From the NCBI RefSeq assembly GCF_905404315.1, contig NC_066287.1:1116001-1180000 (forward strand): a stretch of DNA of 64,000 bases. Reading direction: 5' to 3'. The notes under the pieces were generated by a model, which had not been told where the DNA came from, did no database searches, and was given only the letters and a program-made list of their open reading frames with translations. This document shows, piece by piece, positions 20,405 to 35,400 of this stretch (position 1 is the stretch's first letter; each line of letters begins with the position of its first letter). This DNA comes from Leptidea sinapis (Eukaryota; Arthropoda; Insecta; Lepidoptera; Pieridae). The position numbers were made by a program, and so were the translations under genes.

Positions 20405-23400
20405 ATGAAAATGTCTCTGGAGGAAAGGTTCAATGCTGCTGTCAATGTTATTAGGAGTCTTCCCAAAAGCGGTATGTTTTAAAATGCAATTTCATGCTTC
20501 AATATTTTGACGTACTTCTAGAATTAATTTATTCAGGGGTCACGTACTGAATGTAATCTAGAATGACGATTAAACCTTATCAGTATTATGTTTAATTAGC
20601 ATTCCTTTAAAATCTCTACCATCATATCACATACCTTTATATATAAGAATAGAAATAATTTGGATTGTCATAAGATCATTTATCTATCTGCAACAGCTGG
20701 CTCTCAATAAGAATAAGTGTGGTTAAACAAGCTTCTTAGTATTTTCGCTTTCAATTTTTTCTCGCACTGATTGTCACATAAAACATGGGTTTCAATTGTT
20801 GGTAGGGAACTACCTCCATCAATGATACATCACCATATTCAAATATCAGGATTTTTCCTAAAATCTGGAAATGAAATTCACATATCATATATTTATCAGC
20901 GGGAGGCTCCTTTGCACAGGATGCTGATTAGATTATAGGTACCACAACAGCACCTTTTTCTGCTGTGAAGCTTTTTTTGTGAAGATTTTTAGGTATTTCA
21001 AGAATCCTGAGTGGCACTGCATTGTAATAGGCAGGGTGTATCAATTAGCATCAGCTGAACATCCTGCGATTATTTCATCATAAAAAAAAATATACTCTGT
21101 ATAAACTAATGACAAGTAATAATAATAATTACTATGATTATTATATTTTAGATCAACAGCATATCCATAAGCATGTATTGATTGAAGTTTAAGATAGAAT
21201 TTACAATATCTATTAATAAATTCACAGTAATTATTATTTCAATTTATTAAAACAAAGGAAACCGGTTCTGGCCCAATTGTACGGCAACGGATGTTGCAAT
21301 GTAACTGAGATATATTGTAAAATAACATGATTCATCGTCACATCCTTTATTCACAAATCAGTTAGATGTCTTCCATGTGCATGGGTCGTCTAGAAGAAAC
21401 CGCTTCAAGCAATAAGACCCGTTGCATACCAATTTGTGTCTGTAATTAGCTTAGATATTTTTGTAAATTTATTGTCAAGTCTGTATGGAATGCGATAAAG
21501 TGTCTCTATCCAGGGATTAAATATATAAATTTAATGTGTACCAAAATTTATGAACAATGTGGGACTCGAAACCGCGCCTCTCGGTTTCTGTGTAACCCAA
21601 CAAACATAAATCCTGGTATGTATTTCTCAACTCTCTGTTTGTGGCTCCATCTACTTTACAGTTTATAACCTGTTCAACCCCAATTGCAAAAAATTACCTC
21701 TTTAACTACTCTTTTTATTTATTTTAGACAGACAGCTAGCTCACAGCCACATTGTTTTTTTTAAACTATATATTGGAGTCTTCAGATAAAGGAACTATTC
21801 AACCTGTTTCTTTTTACTGCCATATTTCCACTGAATCTTTTCTCACCAGGTGAGATAATGTGAACCATAAGATGTTGAGAAAACTTACTAAAATAAAGCT
21901 AATTTCCACCACTTTGTGTTCAGTTAAAATTCAATATACAAAAACTTACAACATTATCAGTCATAATATATAATAGGTTCTAAATACTCCGCCGAAATAT
22001 ACTACCTCTGTTGACCCGAACCTTGAAGTGTCCTACTTGGCAATCACTTGTGCGATTCTGCAGTGCACTTAGCGGATCGGTGAAACGTAACAATAATACT
22101 AATAATAATACAATGCCGATACTATAACTATACATACCCACTTATGTAATGCTCACAGCATTTCGGTTGTCTCCCACTCCATTTAAATATGACGAGAATT
22201 AACAATTTTTAAAATTAATTGGTGCATAAATCAGAAAACACATTGAATATTCATATAAGAATGACAGGTTCTAAATTCAAACATAATATTATTGTTTTTA
22301 TCGGAACATTATATATGGCCAGATATAGTACAACCAGTTTCGACGACCACTATAGCCCAGTGGTCAGTGATTCTGCCTACTCATCTAGAGGTCCCGGGTT
22401 GGAATCCCGGTAAGTGCAAACATTTAAATATGATGAATATGTATGTTTTAGTATGTATATCATATTAATTATATTGTTGTCTTGCACCCACCCGCACAGG
22501 CTATGCCTAGTTTGGGGCTAGATAATTTATTGTGTAATTGTGTTAATATTATAATTCTTATAGTAGGTATAATCTGAATAATCTCTTCATTTCTCAACTT
22601 GCATTTCCATGACTAGCTGATGAACATGATTCACCAGTGGGCTCCCTTGAACAGGATGCCGGCTAGATTATGGGTACCACAACGGCGCCTATTTCTGCCG
22701 CGAAGCAATGATGTGTAAACATTATTGTGTTTCGGTCTAAAGGGCGTCGTAGCTAGTGAAATTACTAGGCAAATGAGACTTAACATCTTACTTATGTCTC
22801 AAGTCACACACACTCTAGGTCGGGAATTTCACTAATATTAAATTGTTTGAGCTAGCGGCAACAAAATGCACACAAAAGAAAATCAAACACCTTTGGTTTC
22901 GGCAAGTTGAGGTTAAAATTCCGAACAAACAGCTGTCATATTCAAATTTTCGTTTACAACGTAAATGAATTTGAGTAGGTTTAGAATTTCGAAATGTCAT
23001 ACACTGACGTTCGGGAAGAAAATTCGGAACGAATGGAACCGTAGTAGGAAACACCCGAAACTTCACTCGAAACTTCGTGTTTCGTTGAATAAGAGTAGAC
23101 CTGCTAGTGCTCAACGCCGTTAAAGAAGTCTACACTTCAAAAAAATAATTTCTCTCCAATTGCATAAAAATTATTTATATAATTTAATTTCACGTTATTT
23201 AACTTAATTAGGTATGCGTAGAATTTTTTTGCTTCACATAACTGCATAGATTGTACCTTAAATAATTAGTACAACGGCTGTAAATGTTTATTTAAAACAA
23301 GTAAAAAATATGAAGAAGCGGTGGTAAATGGTTGAATATATTAATACTTTTGACATTCATTTGTAATATTTCTTTCACCTAAATGTAGTGTTTGTTTTAA

Positions 23401-26400
23401 TTTGCTATATAATTACGTAAATATAAATTACATAGCTATAAGTTGAACATATTCAAATTGTTTCAAGGTCCGTTTAGAAACTCGCTCGGCTGGTGAAATA
23501 GATTTAGAGTTATTATTATTTGACTCGAGAAATTAATGCATGTGGGTTACATTTATAATGCAGAGTCAAAGCCAAACAATCTGCGTTCAAATTATTTATT
23601 TTACCCGACGTTTTTATAAAAATCTACACTCAGCGGCACAATTAACCGCCCACCTTGATATTTTACGATTTTGGTTAAAAAAAATAACTGTGGCCTCACT
23701 TGTGAATGTTATTTTATAACGTAGGTATATTGAAGTAAAATTAAAGATAACATTGTTTTTAATTATTACGTTTATTTATAAAAAAGTCTGAAAAACACTT
23801 TGACCGTAAATTAACAAATGTGATGAAATGGCTTAAAAATAACAAATCTGCTCAATAAATGAATTCTAATAATGCGTATTTCCACCTCTAGCCCTCATGA
23901 CTTCCATCAAACGGTTTGGCATGCTGTCGATGACATCTTTGATCTGTTGTTGTGGAATGTTCTGCCACTCCTCCATCACGGATTGTTTTAATTCATCTAT
24001 GGTGGTTGGAGCTGGTATGCGGCTTCGAACACGTCTTTTTAAATTGTCCCATATGTGTTCAATAGGATTTAAATCTGGGCTCCGGGATGACCATGTTAAT
24101 TTTCGAATGCCCACGGTATCCAGGTACGCGGTAACAACTCTAGCAACGTGGGGGCGAGCGTTGTCCTGCATTAATAAAAAATCTTCGCCAATAAATGGAG
24201 AAAATGGCATTACATGAGGTTCCAACACTTCTGTAACATACCTCTGAGCATTTATTCCACCTCTTTTGAAGATAACCAAGTCGGTGCGTGCTTCGTCAGT
24301 AATGCCGCCCCATATCATGATAGAGCCACCTTGGTAACCTACTGTTTCCACAACAGTACATGGTGCAAACCTTTCATTCTTGCGTCTGTATACACGCTGG
24401 CGACCGTCAGGACCGTGCAAGCATATTCTTGTCTCGTCAGTAAACATAACATTCTTCCATTGTTCCATATTCCATTCGGCGTGCTCTCGGGAAAAACGAA
24501 GTCTTTCTCTCCGGTGGCCTACGAGCAATTGTGGCACTCGAGATGGTCGAAAAGCTCCAAGTCTTGTTCTCACTGTTCTTTCACTCACTTGAACATTGCG
24601 AACCTCATGAAGTTGGTTTCGTGCCTCAACAGCTGTAGTGAACCGACTTCTTAGGACATTGGTCACAAGAAATCGGTCTTTACGAGCGGAGGTGCATCTT
24701 TTCGGCCCTGTCCTGGTCTTCGCTCATAAGAGCCAGTTTCCCGAAACCGTTTCACTGCATCTCTTAAGGTGGTACGTGCGACACAAAGCTTCCGCGCCAC
24801 GTAACGCTGACTAAACCCTTCGTCGATAAGAGCGACGGCTCTCGCCACTGAATTAGCATTAAATGGCATGTTTGTGATGTCCAAACACTAGCTATAAGTA
24901 ACGAAACCAAAACAAACTCAAATTGTTTACTTTTAATGCCACTGAAGCAATGTAAGCAGTATGGCAACGATAACGATAATGAGACGAAGTTCGATATTTA
25001 TCCTATTCACAACTTATGCGTAAAAAAAAAAAAAAATAAGTGGGTAGTTTGTAATTTTTTCGTCACTACATTTCTTTCACACTTCACTTATTTATGCCCA
25101 ATAACTTACAACTGCGATAACATCAAAATTTGCCACTTTAAAAGGGTGGGCGGTTAATTGTGCCGCTGAGTGTATTTAGTAAGACATTCTCAGAGCGGTT
25201 GACAGGAGACAAGAGAATAATTTTCCTGTTAACCGTAACCGTTTTTTTCTTTTCTTTTTTATAGCAATACCTATTAAACAACATGATTGATAATACAATA
25301 CCTAGTATTATCATAAATACGCCTGAGTCGGATTCTTCCGACGAATCATCTTTGTCTGATACAGATGACAGCGATTAGAATAGGGAATTCAAAATTTGTA
25401 CATAATTCATTCAAATGAAAACCCTAAGGGTTTTGTACCCCTGAAACTTTGTTTACTTTCTATAACTCGTATCGTTGGCCTTAGTATACGTATCTATATT
25501 ATGATTAAAGGAAACATTCGGCCTTTTTTAGATTTAAGAATTCTTTAAGAACTTACCAGCTCCTACGTACGAACTTACAACGTCAGTGTTTCGTTCTCGG
25601 CAATTTCCTTCTCCAAAATATAACCAATCGTTACGAAATTTTGGAAACTAAATAGAAGTTAATATTCTGTATCGGATATATTTGATTTTTTCGCCTATTG
25701 ATGTCGGACTTGTATATATTTGCGGTCTAAATGATTTTAATACGTTTTTAGCACTAGTTTCTTGTACCGAATAAGTAACAAGTCCGCATTTCGCATAAAT
25801 CATTCATAGGTTTCCACTTATTTAGTTATAATTAAGTATACTTTCTACTGTAATCGTTTGTTTAATAATAATCGACAGTGTAATAATAACTGACGTCACA
25901 TCGCCGCTTTGTTACGGCGTGCAAAACAAGCATCGCTTCTAAATTCAAATATACTAGTCTTATTTATCACCATTGATGGAATAGGTGCGCGAGTATCATT
26001 ATTACTCATTGATGCCCAAAGTAAAAAGCTTCCTGAAATAAATGGGTGTCTCACAGGGTTTCATTCTTGGCCCCCATTTGTTTCTTATTTATATTTGAAT
26101 GACAAAAGCAACACGGGCCTGAACAATAATTAACAATATTCATTGTTGGCTGATGACTCTTCACCTTTGTTAGTATTGTGTACATATGTTTACTTATCGC
26201 ATAAGTCAACAGTGTTGTTACGAAAGCATTACCTATAAATGTGACGAAACTCCCTAGCATATAATCATAACTTCTGCGTATGTATTTACAATCTATTCTA
26301 ACGATGAATTTTCATTATAAAGGACTATTTTTAGTAAGGCGTCTTATTACGAAGTTTATTACTTACTATCTAGTTTGAGCAAAATTTTATAGGTGAACGA

Positions 26401-29400
26401 AATTAAAAAAGAATTAGAAATAAGTGGTCTGACCATAAGCTCAGTTACAAATAAGAATGAATGACGTCATAATATAACAAATATAGACGTAAAACGTTAT
26501 ATATGTTTTAATGTATTATAGTCTCTAATGACTATCTTTACACACTGTTTCCATATTATGTCCAAGTTTTATTTTTGCAATTTAAGGAAAACTTACAGCT
26601 AAAAAATATTATAAACTACTTAACTAAATTTAGAAGGCCAATTACAAGTTTCCACGTTTAGAAAAGTTCAAAAGAAAATACTAACATTTAAGGATAAATT
26701 AAATATAAATTGAAAATAGCAAACACAACCATATTATTGTGTTAATAAAAACACAAATACATAACAAAATGGTGAATTATATTTATGTGAATAGCAACAC
26801 ATGTCTTCCAAAACTGACTATATTTTGGTAGTCCAAGGGGTTTAGATCTAGGCTATAGATAAGTGCGTAGTAGTGTCTAGTATATTCGAAATGACATCAA
26901 TAAGAATTCTAAAGGAATGAATTTTGATAAAATAAATGGCTTTTATACGTTTTTATGCCAGTCTTCAGCTATTATTGACTTCCAATTAAGCTACCCAAGG
27001 GTAGTTCGTGCCTTATTACTAGCTGCAGAATCTTGCTGGAAAGTCCAAGGCTCGGACTAGCAAAAAAATAAGGACTCCGTGTCACCTTACATAACAGTGT
27101 AGCACCAAAACAAGCCGATTAACGTGTAAATACATATACACGCACACACTTACACTACTTCAGGCCGATAGGCAGCCATTATGAGAATTGTCATTGCGTC
27201 TCAATAAAATATTTTAAAAAAGGCGTCGTGCGTTGTGAAAATGTGTAAAAACGATACTATATAAGTATTTGTGGCCATATATGATTATTTAAGGGAGAAA
27301 AGAGGTGTAACTAGTATCCCCCGTAACCGCACACACACTAGCATAACGGTGCTTTACTTGCTAATATCACCTCGTGGAGTCCAACTTTTTTTACTCGTCC
27401 GTGGTCCAAGGCACCTTTTTGATCTAAGACAGTCTCTTGATACGCTGGCTGAAGTCTTCCTTTTCACAAAAATGAAACTTTGTGACTCCGAGATTAGACA
27501 ATCCCCATCAAATCATGACTGACGCAGATCGATGACCAGCAAGTTGTAGTGCTCTTTAATCGTGAAAATGTTCTAATAAATTAAATTGTTATATATATTC
27601 AAATATATTAATTAAAATTAATTAACAAAATTGCTACAACCTAGCACTCGGATGCATGCTATTACTACAAACTCTAAGTACAGGCTATGTGAGGTAAGGA
27701 CAGTTTGTTTTGCCCTATGCTTTCCCGGGACATAAAAAGAAGAGGGAAGTGCCGGGCTTCAAGGGTGTCGTAAGAGGCGACTTAGGACATTTACCAGTGG
27801 GAGGATCCTTTGCACAGGATGCCGGCTAGATTATGGGCACCACAACGGCATTATTGTGGTTCGGTATGAAGGGCGCCGTAGCTAGTGAAATTACTGGACG
27901 AAAGAGACTTAACACTTACGTCTCAAGGTTTCATGTCTCATGTAATTGTAGAGCCACTCAGAATTTTGGGTTTTTCAAGAATCATGAGCGCATTGTAATG
28001 AGCAGCGCGTATCAATTACCATCAGCTGAACGTTCTGCTCGTCTCGTCCCTTATTGTCTTAAAAAACATGTTGCCATATATAGATGTGGCAACACGTTTT
28101 CAGGATAGTAAATCTGATAATTGTGTTTCGGGCTGAAGGGCGCCGTAGCTAGAAAAAAATACTGGGCAATGAGACTACATTTTTAACATCAACACAATAA
28201 TTGTAGTGCCGCTCAGAATTTTTGGGGTTTTGAAGAATCCTGAGCGGCACTGCATTGTAATGGGCAGGGCGTAATTACCATCAGCTGAACGTCCTGCTCG
28301 ACTCGTCCCTTATTGTCATAAAAAAAGTTTTCCAATACTTTGGCTGCAATCAAGGAGCGACGTCTTTAGTACTAACGTAGTACATATTATATATAGTACA
28401 TATGTATGCAGTGCTGTTAACTACGGTAATTCTTAAACAGTCCTAGTTGGCCTTGTTCTTGTATGGACAGCTATCGATCCTAACCAACCTTGCTTATTGA
28501 AAGCAATTTGTTGTGAATATTTTATGTCTTGTACTAATTACGTTATTGAATAATCTAAGATCATATTATATATAGGTCTAGATCAGGAGTGCTCAAGTTC
28601 GAACTGCTAGCGATCTACCTAAAAATTGTTAGACTACGATCGATCGACTCTAAGAGGTTTCAAGTATGTGTGATGAAGGAATCTCTTACTTGAGATAAAA
28701 ATCGTAACCATCGTTGACTTTTCTGTCCCAATAAACTTATCGACGGTAACTCACCTTATCCGTACACGCTGTCTGTCAATGGCATAATGACATATAGATT
28801 ACCAGCGATAGAAGTTTGTATGGAAATTGCAATTCACGCGTCTCAATATAAGGCGACAAGAATGACTTATCGGGTATATTAGGACAGCTTCAGATTATTG
28901 ACAGCTTGTTACTGACAGTAGAAGGTAGAAATTTATCTCTATGTGTAGATAGTATATTGCGAACGGCCGTAAGTAGAGTGTCACGATGACGTAGTAGTTT
29001 TGCGGACAATAGTTCGCATTTTTTAGTCAAGGTAAGTGTAGCTCTAAAATGTCAATGAAAAAACTCATAATTATTTAAAATTGCGAATTTATTGGTTCTT
29101 ACAAAACAAACGCGTTCTAGTGTCTAAAGTTCTAAACTTAACTAAACAATTACTTTGGATGTTGAATCTGCATGACACTGCATGTCCTGAGCATGCCTTT
29201 CATAAGATGGTACGTAATTACCGATTTGAGTTACACTAAAATCTGTGAATAGTTCAATATCGGATTTTGTTCTCGAGATCGACTCAAAGAGCACTCACGA
29301 TCGACCGTTTGAGCACCCCTGGTCTAGATAGACTCTGACAGCTGTGAAAACTTGGAAAAAATGAGGTTGACCTCTATGTTTAGCAATGCACGCACACTAA

Positions 29401-32400
29401 CCGAAGTGACATACAAATCGCGAGTGTAGCGAAGACGTAGCCTGTCACTGAAGTAATAGACTTGGCCTGTTTTCATCGGTCGTCTAGCAGCAAGACTCTC
29501 AATCTAGACGTATTAATTATCTAAGAGAATAATGTAAGGTGATCTAGATAGGCACACCTATGGTACAATCAGGTTATCATTATAAGCCGTCTGATTATAA
29601 TGATGCATTTACCTTGTGTAGTCACGGAATAGTAAAAAAATAAGGACTCTGTGTCACCATACACTTACAGTTTAGCACCAAAACAAGCAGATTAGCGTGT
29701 TAATACATAGCCCCACGCACACACTTACACTACTACAGGCCGATAGGCGGCCATTATGAGAATTGTCATCGTCTGTGACAGATCAGTTTGCGTCTCAATA
29801 AAATATTTTAAAAATGCCGTCTTGCGTCGTGAAAAAGTGTAAAAACGATACTATTATATAAGTATTTGTGGCCATATAGGATTATTTAAGGGAGAAAAAA
29901 TTGTGTAACTAGTATCCCCCGTAACCGCACACACACATTACGCTGCTTCACTTGCTAATATCACGGCATGGAGTCCTTTTTTACTCGTCCGTGTTTGTAG
30001 TGCGAATCCTGGTTTCATACAAACATTTATGAAACAAAGTTGTTATACATCGCATACCTTTCATTTTGGAGTTCGCAAATGATTCATATTGGCTAATGTT
30101 ATGAAGGAACACAAAAATGTCGACAACACTCCGGGTATTGCCACCAATAAATTTATAAATCTCGCTCAAGACACACACACACACAAATACAGTTGATAGT
30201 AAAATTTCTTTTATATTTATAAATTTGTAATTATTAAATATGGATGTTGATATTTTAGGTGCCAAATGATGACTGCCAAGTCAAACGGATTAGTTTGTTG
30301 GTAATCATGACGTAATTCTGCTGATATGCTGTCCTGCTCAACCTTTTTCAAAAATGGCGTCTAATTTAGGTATCTGTAACAGACTAGACCGAGGTACACC
30401 TTGACAATTAAATTCCAATATTCATTTTTTATGTTGCATTGTCTGTCCCCTTTAGTTATAAAATTAAAAATATATATCTAATTTCTTTAGTATATTTACT
30501 CATTTTGACAGAGAGATAAACAAGTGAAAAATAACTGGAAACATTTTTTTTTAAATGTGACCCTTTTAATGCCATCAAAACCACACATAAACAAACAGTA
30601 GAGCCACAGAGATTTTAAACATTTTTTTTATTTTAAAGTGATAACATTCACTTCTGGATTTATTATACAAATTAAATTTGTAACCAAAAATTATGAACGA
30701 TGCGTGACTCACACCGGGACATTGCACCAAACATCAAAGTGACCCCTCGGGTTCCGTCCGAGCGCTACTACCAACTGAGCCAACCGTTCACCAAATCTAC
30801 ACAATTCGAAAGAGCGACATCTCAGTCAATCTCTCATCGACAGTCAATTTCCTAATATGCAAATATTGGGGTTAGGCAGGTTAACGTTCGAGTACGCATG
30901 GTAAATTTTGGTATATCTTGCTCAACTCCAACAGGTTAGAGTTGATCTCGTATCGTTCATAAATATTTGTTACAAATTTAAGTTGTATACATAGATTTTA
31001 TTACAAGTTTGTACATACTACGAAATACATCCCGGACCAATTCTATATAATTATAACTGTCTATATCACACAGGCCTCTAGTTTGTAAAGATAGGCCCAA
31101 AAATCTCCGTCTTAAATGACGTTACTGAGCAATATTTTAAATGAGACACAATTTCAATGCATTATTTTTTATTGGCAAACTATTAAAAACCTAATCAGTC
31201 ATGCTATAAATGTCGAGATAATGCATTTGCATATATTATGCAAATAAAAAAACCGAAGTCTTGCTATAAGCAGTGAACATAATCGGATCTCGGATGAGTT
31301 ATAGCTAGGGTTGCCTACTTTTTCTTGAAGAAGTAGTATATGTCTGATTTCAGATAGGGTACTCTATGGTAAATACAGTATATCTAAAAAAGAGTACCTA
31401 CACATAAATTAAAAAGAGAAGTTTTCATATTTTTTTTACCTCCAACAACATTGACATAATATTTTGACGTGATTACTGATTGTGAACGCAAGTTCAGAAA
31501 TGTTTTATGGCTATGGGTACCAGTAATTTAGTTTAGTAAATAGGCAGAATTTTTAGCTTATGTTATTGGCTGGCCAAAAAATCACCTAATTTCTAAAAAA
31601 AATATTTAAACACGAGGAATTTGCGCCTCATTTGGTCACATAAGAAACTTCTGCTGACTTGCAAATTGAATAAGTAAGAACGTGGCGTTACAATTAAATT
31701 TATTGTGATTTGATCAATCGGTTCAATTTTTGAATAAATATAAATAGCGCGTGCTAAATTAGAATAATTTGTAAATCATGTTTGTTTTTAACAATAATAA
31801 TTGAATGAAGTCGAAATTCAAAATTCTGTCAGGATAAGAACCTAGAAAATTTTGAAAGCTTTCTATGATTTTTTTTTTAAATATCGATCCAGAAATGACC
31901 GAGAAACAATTTAACACTGAAATCAATTGGAGTCACCCGGTGGGAGCTCCGCTCAGCTTCGCTTCGCTCAATAAAGTATATATATATAGTAAACTACAAT
32001 AGACTAATACTCATAATATAATATAATATAATATAATATAATGATAATAATAATAATAATGTTAGAGAACGCTTGGCAACCCTAGTTTCGGGCCAAGCGG
32101 TAGTGCAGTGAAAGGAAGCTATTGCATAATAATCGCAGACGATATTCTACATTTATTTATAAATGGGTTCTAACCGCAAGGTTGCCCACGGTAAGTTAGA
32201 TTTCATTTATGCGGCAAGCTGACCGTCATTGATTGGTTCGGCATAACCATTTTTTTATGGCATTAAGGGACGAGACAAGCAGGACGTTCAGCTGATGGTA
32301 ATTGATACGCTCTACCCATTACAATGCAGTGCTGCTCAGGTTTATTGAAAAACCCAAAAATTCTGAGCGACCTATAATTGCGCTCGTCTCCTTGAGACAT

Positions 32401-35400
32401 AGTCAAAGTCAAAGTGCGCATTACACATTACTGCTTCACGGTAGAAATAGGCGCCGTTGTGGTACCCATAATCCAGCCGGCATCCTGAGGAAACGAGCCT
32501 CCCACTGGTTATGGTATTCTAAAGAACATGAGGCACTTCTAATAATATGTGATATCTGCCAGTGAAAATACTGTCAAAGTCATCCCAGGTGTTGCGAAGA
32601 TTAGCCGGAACAAACAGACAGATAGAAAAACAAAAATGTGGGTTTGTACTTGTATACCTACGCATGCAAGAAGTTGTACTTCTATAGCTTAGATCATATA
32701 TACGTCTGTGTGACAGCTGTGAAAACGTTGAAAAAAATTGAGTTTAGAACTAACCTCTATTTTGAGTAATTCACGCACACTAGCACAAACAAATCTAAAC
32801 AATTCGAAAGAGAGACATATCTAGCCAATTTCCTAGCAATATTGGGGTTGAGCAGGTTATCAACTGCAAAATAGATCCTGAAGATGGCGCCACAACCTGA
32901 GAGTTGAACAAGACACAAGATTTATGAACGCGACGTCACGCGAACGGTTGGCGCATTGGAAGTGTGCTCGCACGGAACGCGAGAGGTCGCGGGTTCGAGT
33001 CCCGCATCGTTCATAAATTTTGTTTTCAAATTTAATTTGTGTGATAAACAACAAAGAAACAGAACAAAGCAATTATTACTCATATACATACCAGAAGATA
33101 CTAGTATGTAGGTAACTAGAATCTAGATAAACTAGGAAAGCGAAAATCGGAATGAATTAATGAAACCGCAGAGAAAGTGACAGAATATTATTATGAACTG
33201 TGTTTGACGTTTATTGCTATGAATCAGGAATTCATTTTGACTTCCTCGTGTAAGAACCCTTTCGCACTACGTCCGATCCGAATCCTATCCGTACCCGTGA
33301 AAAACGGTCCGTAGAACCACCGTAACGGCTGACGGAAAGAAATTGGATGACGGAAGACGAATCTAGTGCATAAATTACAATAGAAATAGTTCTACGATTA
33401 CATTGGACCGTATTTTCAAGGATAAAGATCGGATTCGGATCGGACGTAGTGCGAAAGCGCTCTAAGGCGTTGAGTATTTGACGTTTTAGTATTTTTTTTA
33501 CATCACTACATAATATTATCTTGTAACTGTGAGTTGAAGTTTGTTTCAATTCAAAACATAAACTCTCAATTCTAATTAGATCTTTAAATATATAATTTAG
33601 GCAGTTGTCAGTTATTTATACTTGGCTGTTAGCAGTTTTTATGAACTTTAATGTTGATTGTTATACATTTGCATTTTTTAGTTTTTTTTTGGGATAAATT
33701 ATAATTGACAGTTGACGTAAGATGCAACGAACAGAAATTATCTATTTAATTACATGCGGCCACTGAGTATACAAGTAGAACGTTCTAACTCATTCATTGC
33801 CCATCGTTAATTATAATCAGATCGAAACACTTAAGAAATTAATTTTAAATTAGGTAACATTATGTAAGTTTATAAGATTTAGTTTTTATACCACGTTACT
33901 TTTAGTTTCCTATCAGTAAAAAGTTTTGCTTTTATTTTATAATCAAAATATTTTTCGTGACGTCACAAAATGGCCCAACGGAAGACCAGCGTTGGTTTTC
34001 AAACCATCAACATGCTGAGTTGGGACCATTTTTTTGAATCGTATATAAATAATAGAAATGTTTCAGTCTTTTTGTATTTTGCTTGTTTATCAAACTTAAG
34101 TTTATATTTATTTTTTATGTTATGTCTTTGTACAAAACTACTTACTTATACGTTTCAAAATAAAAAAAATAAATAAAAAAAATCTCTTTCTTTCTTTCTA
34201 ACTGAAATGACTTGTAAAAATGTGAACCTGTAAATGTTGATTTAAACAGTTGCGTTGAGTTTCTTGCCGGTCCTTCTCATTAAAGCTCAACTCTTTCCGA
34301 AGTGGCGGTAGTTATAAAATGCAAAGAAAACTTTTGGCATTCATAAGTGTCATTTCCTTGACCTACTTTATAAAGCGATTTTGATTTGATTTATGGTTCG
34401 TTAGAGCACCGCGAACCTATCAGAATAATAAAATTGAAAAACTCTCATTACAACACCCCACTTTTAGGATATAGTTGATAAAGGGCATTTATTTTCTCAA
34501 AATGTATTCCTTTACAATTCTTTTTAATGTCATTTCTATCTACATGCGAAACAAACAGAGATGTGAGAGAGAAGAAGCTACGCAAGAATCTCTCCCAGTA
34601 TTCTTTATTTGCGCTCTTTTTAATAAAATATACAATATTGTACTGTCATTGTTATTGCTATAAATAATCATAATCTTGTCCCAGGCTGTCCGATCACTTA
34701 GATATTCAGCTGTGGAGTAGTAGTAGGATTTACGACAGAGCCATTTTTTAATAAAACATTTAAATTTATTTATAGATAATGCCTGAACAGTGGCTGGAAC
34801 TTTATTATAAAAGTGTATACATTTACCCTTAAAGGTATTGTTGCGTAGCAACCCTTCGAAGTATATGACGAGTTGTCAAACTTCAAGACATTGTTAATTT
34901 CAACAGCTCCGTCAGCATTACTCGTAGCTCAGCGGAAAAGTGTTAACTTTAGACGCTGTAGACCCGGGTTCGGTACACCTACCAGTGTATGGATTTTTTT
35001 GGGTTTTGTGAAGTTAAAGGAAATTTCTAGTTAGTTCAGGATCAAATCGAACAGAAAAAAAGGGATGGAAAATGTGTAAGCAGGATAAAAATAGTTAAAA
35101 AAAAATTCTAGTACAATTTAAATTTAAAGATGGAATGGGAGAATCATTTTGAAAATAGAACGGATCCGGGGGTATATAAGCCGTACTAAGCGTGGCCTAC
35201 GGCAGTTCTAGTTCTGACTCGAAAGTGTAAAGAAGAAGAAGAAGAAAAAAAGAAGTAGTGAAAAGTGGATGTGTTCCAAGAGGAAGAAGATAGAAGAGAC
35301 TTAGTGTTCGGTGCGGTGTGACGCGTTGAAGGTACCGCCGCCCACAAGAGGAACAGCGGCAGACCGGCGAAGTGCAAGTTCAGAAAAAGTGAACGCAAAT

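Larger units (their letters stand above)
28556..29528. mobile_element. MITE-1 copy split by a hAT insertion
   Basis: The left end TCTAAGATCATATTATATAT-AGGTCTAGAT stops at 28583 and the rest resumes at 29322 with GTCTAGATAGACTCTGACAG, running to about 29528 (AATCTAGACG, TTATCTAAGA inverse end). Other copies (42594, 56070, 57050) are continuous at this point. Confidence 0.7.

Noticed and set aside
32940..33016. A genuine tRNA gene
   Set aside because: A and B boxes are good, but the acceptor and anticodon arms do not pair and the sequence recurs within T-elements.
33232..33549. Minus-strand open frame of 105 codons
   Set aside because: It is largely the translation of the MITE at 33254-33462 and its inverted ends.
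34920..34985. A tRNA gene inside the gypsy LTR
   Set aside because: The box motifs are imperfect and no cloverleaf closes; treated as a SINE-like block.
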